From Promicromonospora sp. MEB111 (GTDB taxonomy: Bacteria; Actinomycetota; Actinomycetes; Actinomycetales; Cellulomonadaceae): DNA of 64,000 bases. The notes below the pieces were generated by a model. It searched no databases and was not told the origin of the DNA. It saw only the letters and a program-made list of their open reading frames with translations. Made by a program: the position numbers and the translations under genes. The DNA lies in NCBI RefSeq assembly GCF_030209445.1, contig NZ_JARVSD010000013.1, forward strand, positions 225,342 through 289,341, given 5' to 3'. Below are positions 62,310 through 64,000 of this stretch, one piece after another (the first letter of the stretch is position 1; each line of letters starts with the position of its first letter).

Positions 62310-62379
62310 TCCGAGTCAGCCGCTAAGGGAACAAAACGGGCGCGTTGTTCGCTAGCGTTGCGCCCGGAGGTGGTCGGAG

Positions 62380-62931
62380 ATGCTGAACGTGGAGTTCGCT
62401 CGTGACCTGGTGTTCACCGCGGTGCTGTTCGGCACGGTCACCTTCGTGTGGGCCGGGTGGGCGCAGGAGCGGCCGCCGGCCGGCGTCGTCTGGCGGGTCG
62501 TGCTCGGGGCACTCAGCGCCGGCGGCCTGGTGCTGCTCGGCCTCGGCCTGCCGACCCTGATCCGCAACTGGGACACCCCCACGGCGATGGCTTCGGGAAG
62601 CCCCGCGGTGATCGCCTACATCGTGGTGTTCTGGCTGGAGGTCGCGGTCATCGCCGGGCTCGCGATCTTCTACGCGCGCACCGACCGCCGGCACCTGCTG
62701 GCGCCCACCGTCCTGATCGTCGTCGGCACCCACTTCGCGCCGCTGGCGCTCGTGTTCGAGCAGCCGATCATGATGCTCGCGGCCGTGCTCGTCACCGCGG
62801 CGGGCGTCGCGAGCCTGTTCCTGCCCCGCCGGGTCGCGGCCCCGAGCTTCTGGTGCGGCATCCTGGCGTCCCCGGTGTTCCTGGTGCTGGGCACGATCTC
62901 GCTCACCGCGGGGAGGGGCGCGCTCGGCTGA
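62380..62931 (+). CDS. Integral membrane protein of unknown function
   Basis: A 183-residue protein I do not recognise. Six hydrophobic segments fill most of it (for example LVFTAVLFGTVTFVWAGWA, VVLGALSAGGLVLLGLGL, AYIVVFWLEVAVIAGLAIFY and LIVVGTHFAPLALVF). Conserved-looking charged positions are few. GGAGG lies ten bases before the ATG at 62380. No function is proposed. Confidence 0.7.
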   Translation: MLNVEFARDLVFTAVLFGTVTFVWAGWAQERPPAGVVWRVVLGALSAGGLVLLGLGLPTLIRNWDTPTAMASGSPAVIAYIVVFWLEVAVIAGLAIFYARTDRRHLLAPTVLIVVGTHFAPLALVFEQPIMMLAAVLVTAAGVASLFLPRRVAAPSFWCGILASPVFLVLGTISLTAGRGALG

Positions 62932-63015
62932 CAGCCGCCGTGAGTGTCAGTGGCTCCCGGCAGACTGCCGAGGTGGCGTTCCATGGACACGCCCGACGAC
63001 GAGCGGGCAGCACTG

Positions 63016-63510
63016 TCAGCCCTCCGGCGTGACCGGCGTCGGGGTGCCGCCCGTGATGCGGACCAGCTCGTCGAACGTCGTCGGGAAGACCGTCTTGGCG
63101 TGCCCCGCCGCCGCCCACACCTCGTCGTAGGCGCCGAGCGCGGTGTCGATGTAGGTACGCACCGGCGCCGGGTGACCCACGGGCGCGACGCCGCCGATGA
63201 CCTGGCCCGTCGCCTCACGGACCTGCTCCTTCGACGCCCGCGTGATCGTGGCGCCCACCTGCTCCCCCAGCCAGGCCGTGTCCACGCGGTGGGCGCCGGA
63301 CGTGAGCACGAGGGTCGGCGTCCCGTCGAACAGGAACACCAGGGAGTTGGCGATCTGGCCCACGCCGATGCCGAGGAACTCGGCGGCCAGCGCCGCGGTC
63401 GTCGCGGCGTCGTCCAGCCAGCGGACCTGGCCGGTGGCGCCCGCCTCCGCGAGTGCTGCGGTGACCTTCTCGACGGCGGGGTGGATCGGTGCGGGCACGG
63501 AGTTCGACAT
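63016..63510 (-). CDS. YbaK/EbsC family aminoacyl-tRNA deacylase
   Basis: A 164-residue single-domain protein of the YbaK/ProX editing family, which removes wrong amino acids from tRNA (for example Cys or Ala from tRNA-Pro). The family pattern is QIANSLVFLFDGTPTLVLTSGAHRVD, then ATGQVIGGVAPVGHPAPVRTYID with the GVxPxGH loop, and VWAAAGHAKTVFPTTFDELVRITGG. It converges on the membrane protein gene; the short gap 62932-63015 holds GGCAG/CTGCC and CTGACAG/CTGTCAG pairs. Confidence 0.9.
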   Translation of the reverse strand: MSNSVPAPIHPAVEKVTAALAEAGATGQVRWLDDAATTAALAAEFLGIGVGQIANSLVFLFDGTPTLVLTSGAHRVDTAWLGEQVGATITRASKEQVREATGQVIGGVAPVGHPAPVRTYIDTALGAYDEVWAAAGHAKTVFPTTFDELVRITGGTPTPVTPEG

Positions 63511-63921
63511 GCAGCGATCCTAGGCACCGGACCGCCCGCCACCCACTCGATTTCGGCCCCGCCCGCTGAAGTGCGCGGCCCCCCGCGTCAGTCCTCGGGC
63601 CCGGTCGTAGGCGTGGGTCTCGACGGGCGCATTCTTGTGCCGTCACGCGGCGTGGCTGGCCACCGCCCGGACGGCACATCTGAGACCCATTTCATCCGCC
63701 GTCGCGGGCCATATTGAAGTCCCGTTACGTATGCTGGACCGAGCGGGATCGGGCGGAACGTCGCCTTTCGCGTGCCATTTCAGACATCAATCACGTGTAG
63801 GCCGATCAACACATTTAACCCGTATCTCCCACCGTAATCCCACTGCGCAGCAGACCCCAGGCTGCGCGTCCCGGGCAACATCTGAGTGGGGACAGCTCTG
63901 CGCAGAAAGGGGCACACCGGC
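63511..63921. other. Long divergent intergenic region near the window end
   Basis: This 411-base gap is less GC-rich than its surroundings in 63700-63840. It separates the leftward YbaK gene from a rightward gene starting at 63922. GCGCAGC (63845-63851) and GCTGCGC (63861-63867) form a small hairpin 55 bases before that start. A 96-codon frame at 63635-63925 has no family features or codon bias and I do not count it. No known riboswitch class was recognised. Confidence 0.4.
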
Positions 63922-64000
63922 GTGACCATCGATGACGCACCGGTCGACGACTGGGTGGTGCACCGGCCCAACGTCGTGCGCTCCGTCGCAGCACGCGTAC
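63922..64000 (+). CDS. Start of an unidentified gene, cut by the window end
   Basis: GTG at 63922 opens a frame that runs to the window end: MTIDDAPVDDWVVHRPNVVR then SVAARV. AAAGGGG lies about ten bases upstream. Only 26 residues are visible and I cannot assign a family. The start looks soluble, without a signal peptide. Confidence 0.5.
   Translation, partial: MTIDDAPVDDWVVHRPNVVRSVAARV

Noticed and set aside
63635..63925. 96-codon gene before the last partial gene
   Set aside because: No ribosome site, no recognisable motif, and it overlaps the start of the better-supported gene at 63922.
1..64000. tRNA or rRNA genes
   Set aside because: I looked in the gaps for TTCGA-type T-loops with matching acceptor stems and saw none; a tRNA-finding program would be decisive.

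Overview
The window is very GC-rich DNA from an actinobacterium. ClpP1/ClpP2/ClpX with trigger factor, coenzyme F420 genes, a c-di-AMP (ydaO-type) riboswitch ahead of an NlpC/P60 protein, and many GTG/TTG starts with GAGGAG ribosome sites suggest a Micrococcales member. A cellulolytic Promicromonosporaceae/Cellulomonadaceae-like organism is my inference; no rRNA or other taxonomic marker is present. I saw no tRNA, rRNA, transposase, phage gene or CRISPR array, so this looks like ordinary chromosome with accessory patches.

Layout. 1-5158: tail of an F420-type oxidoreductase, a VOC protein and divergent TetR regulator with an operator between them, an acyltransferase, a geranylgeranyl-reductase-like flavoprotein, YkvA and YdcF proteins and a small XRE regulator. 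5159-11906: a translationally coupled jetA-jetB-jetC (mksF-mksE-mksB) SMC operon with no jetD/mksG nuclease gene, followed by four tandem 52-base hairpin repeats. 11907-17114: cofE, a membrane Ser/Thr kinase, an F420-dependent LLM oxidoreductase, a terpenoid-cyclase-fold protein and an AraC regulator. 17210-26469: a one-piece heterodimer-like ABC exporter, then a dipeptide/oligopeptide ABC operon (C-B-A-DF). 26793-38743: conserved core with valS, DUF1877, a Vms1/baeRF-like protein, chorismate mutase, an acyl-CoA ligase, clpX, clpP2, clpP1 and tig.

38998-45512: a sugar ABC transporter, a flavin monooxygenase, a cupin, a secreted GH5 endoglucanase and an ABM protein. 45586-49456: an fbiC gene whose CofH half is damaged, overlapped by a Baeyer-Villiger-type monooxygenase. 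49460-53571: an operon of membrane serine hydrolase, histidine kinase and response regulator. 53827-57939: a membrane protein, a proline racemase-family enzyme coupled to an ornithine-cyclodeaminase-family enzyme, and a berberine-bridge-type oxidase. 57940-64000: riboswitch plus NlpC/P60 protein, an NCS1 permease/cysteine hydrolase/SMP-30 cluster, a membrane protein, a YbaK deacylase and the start of an unidentified gene.

The most notable points are the nuclease-less Jet/Mks operon with a low-complexity insert and tail in JetC and an operator-like palindrome at its head; the decaying fbiC in a window with three other F420-linked genes; and the many long intergenic palindromes, some forming small sequence families, including one inside fbiC and one between divergent promoters.
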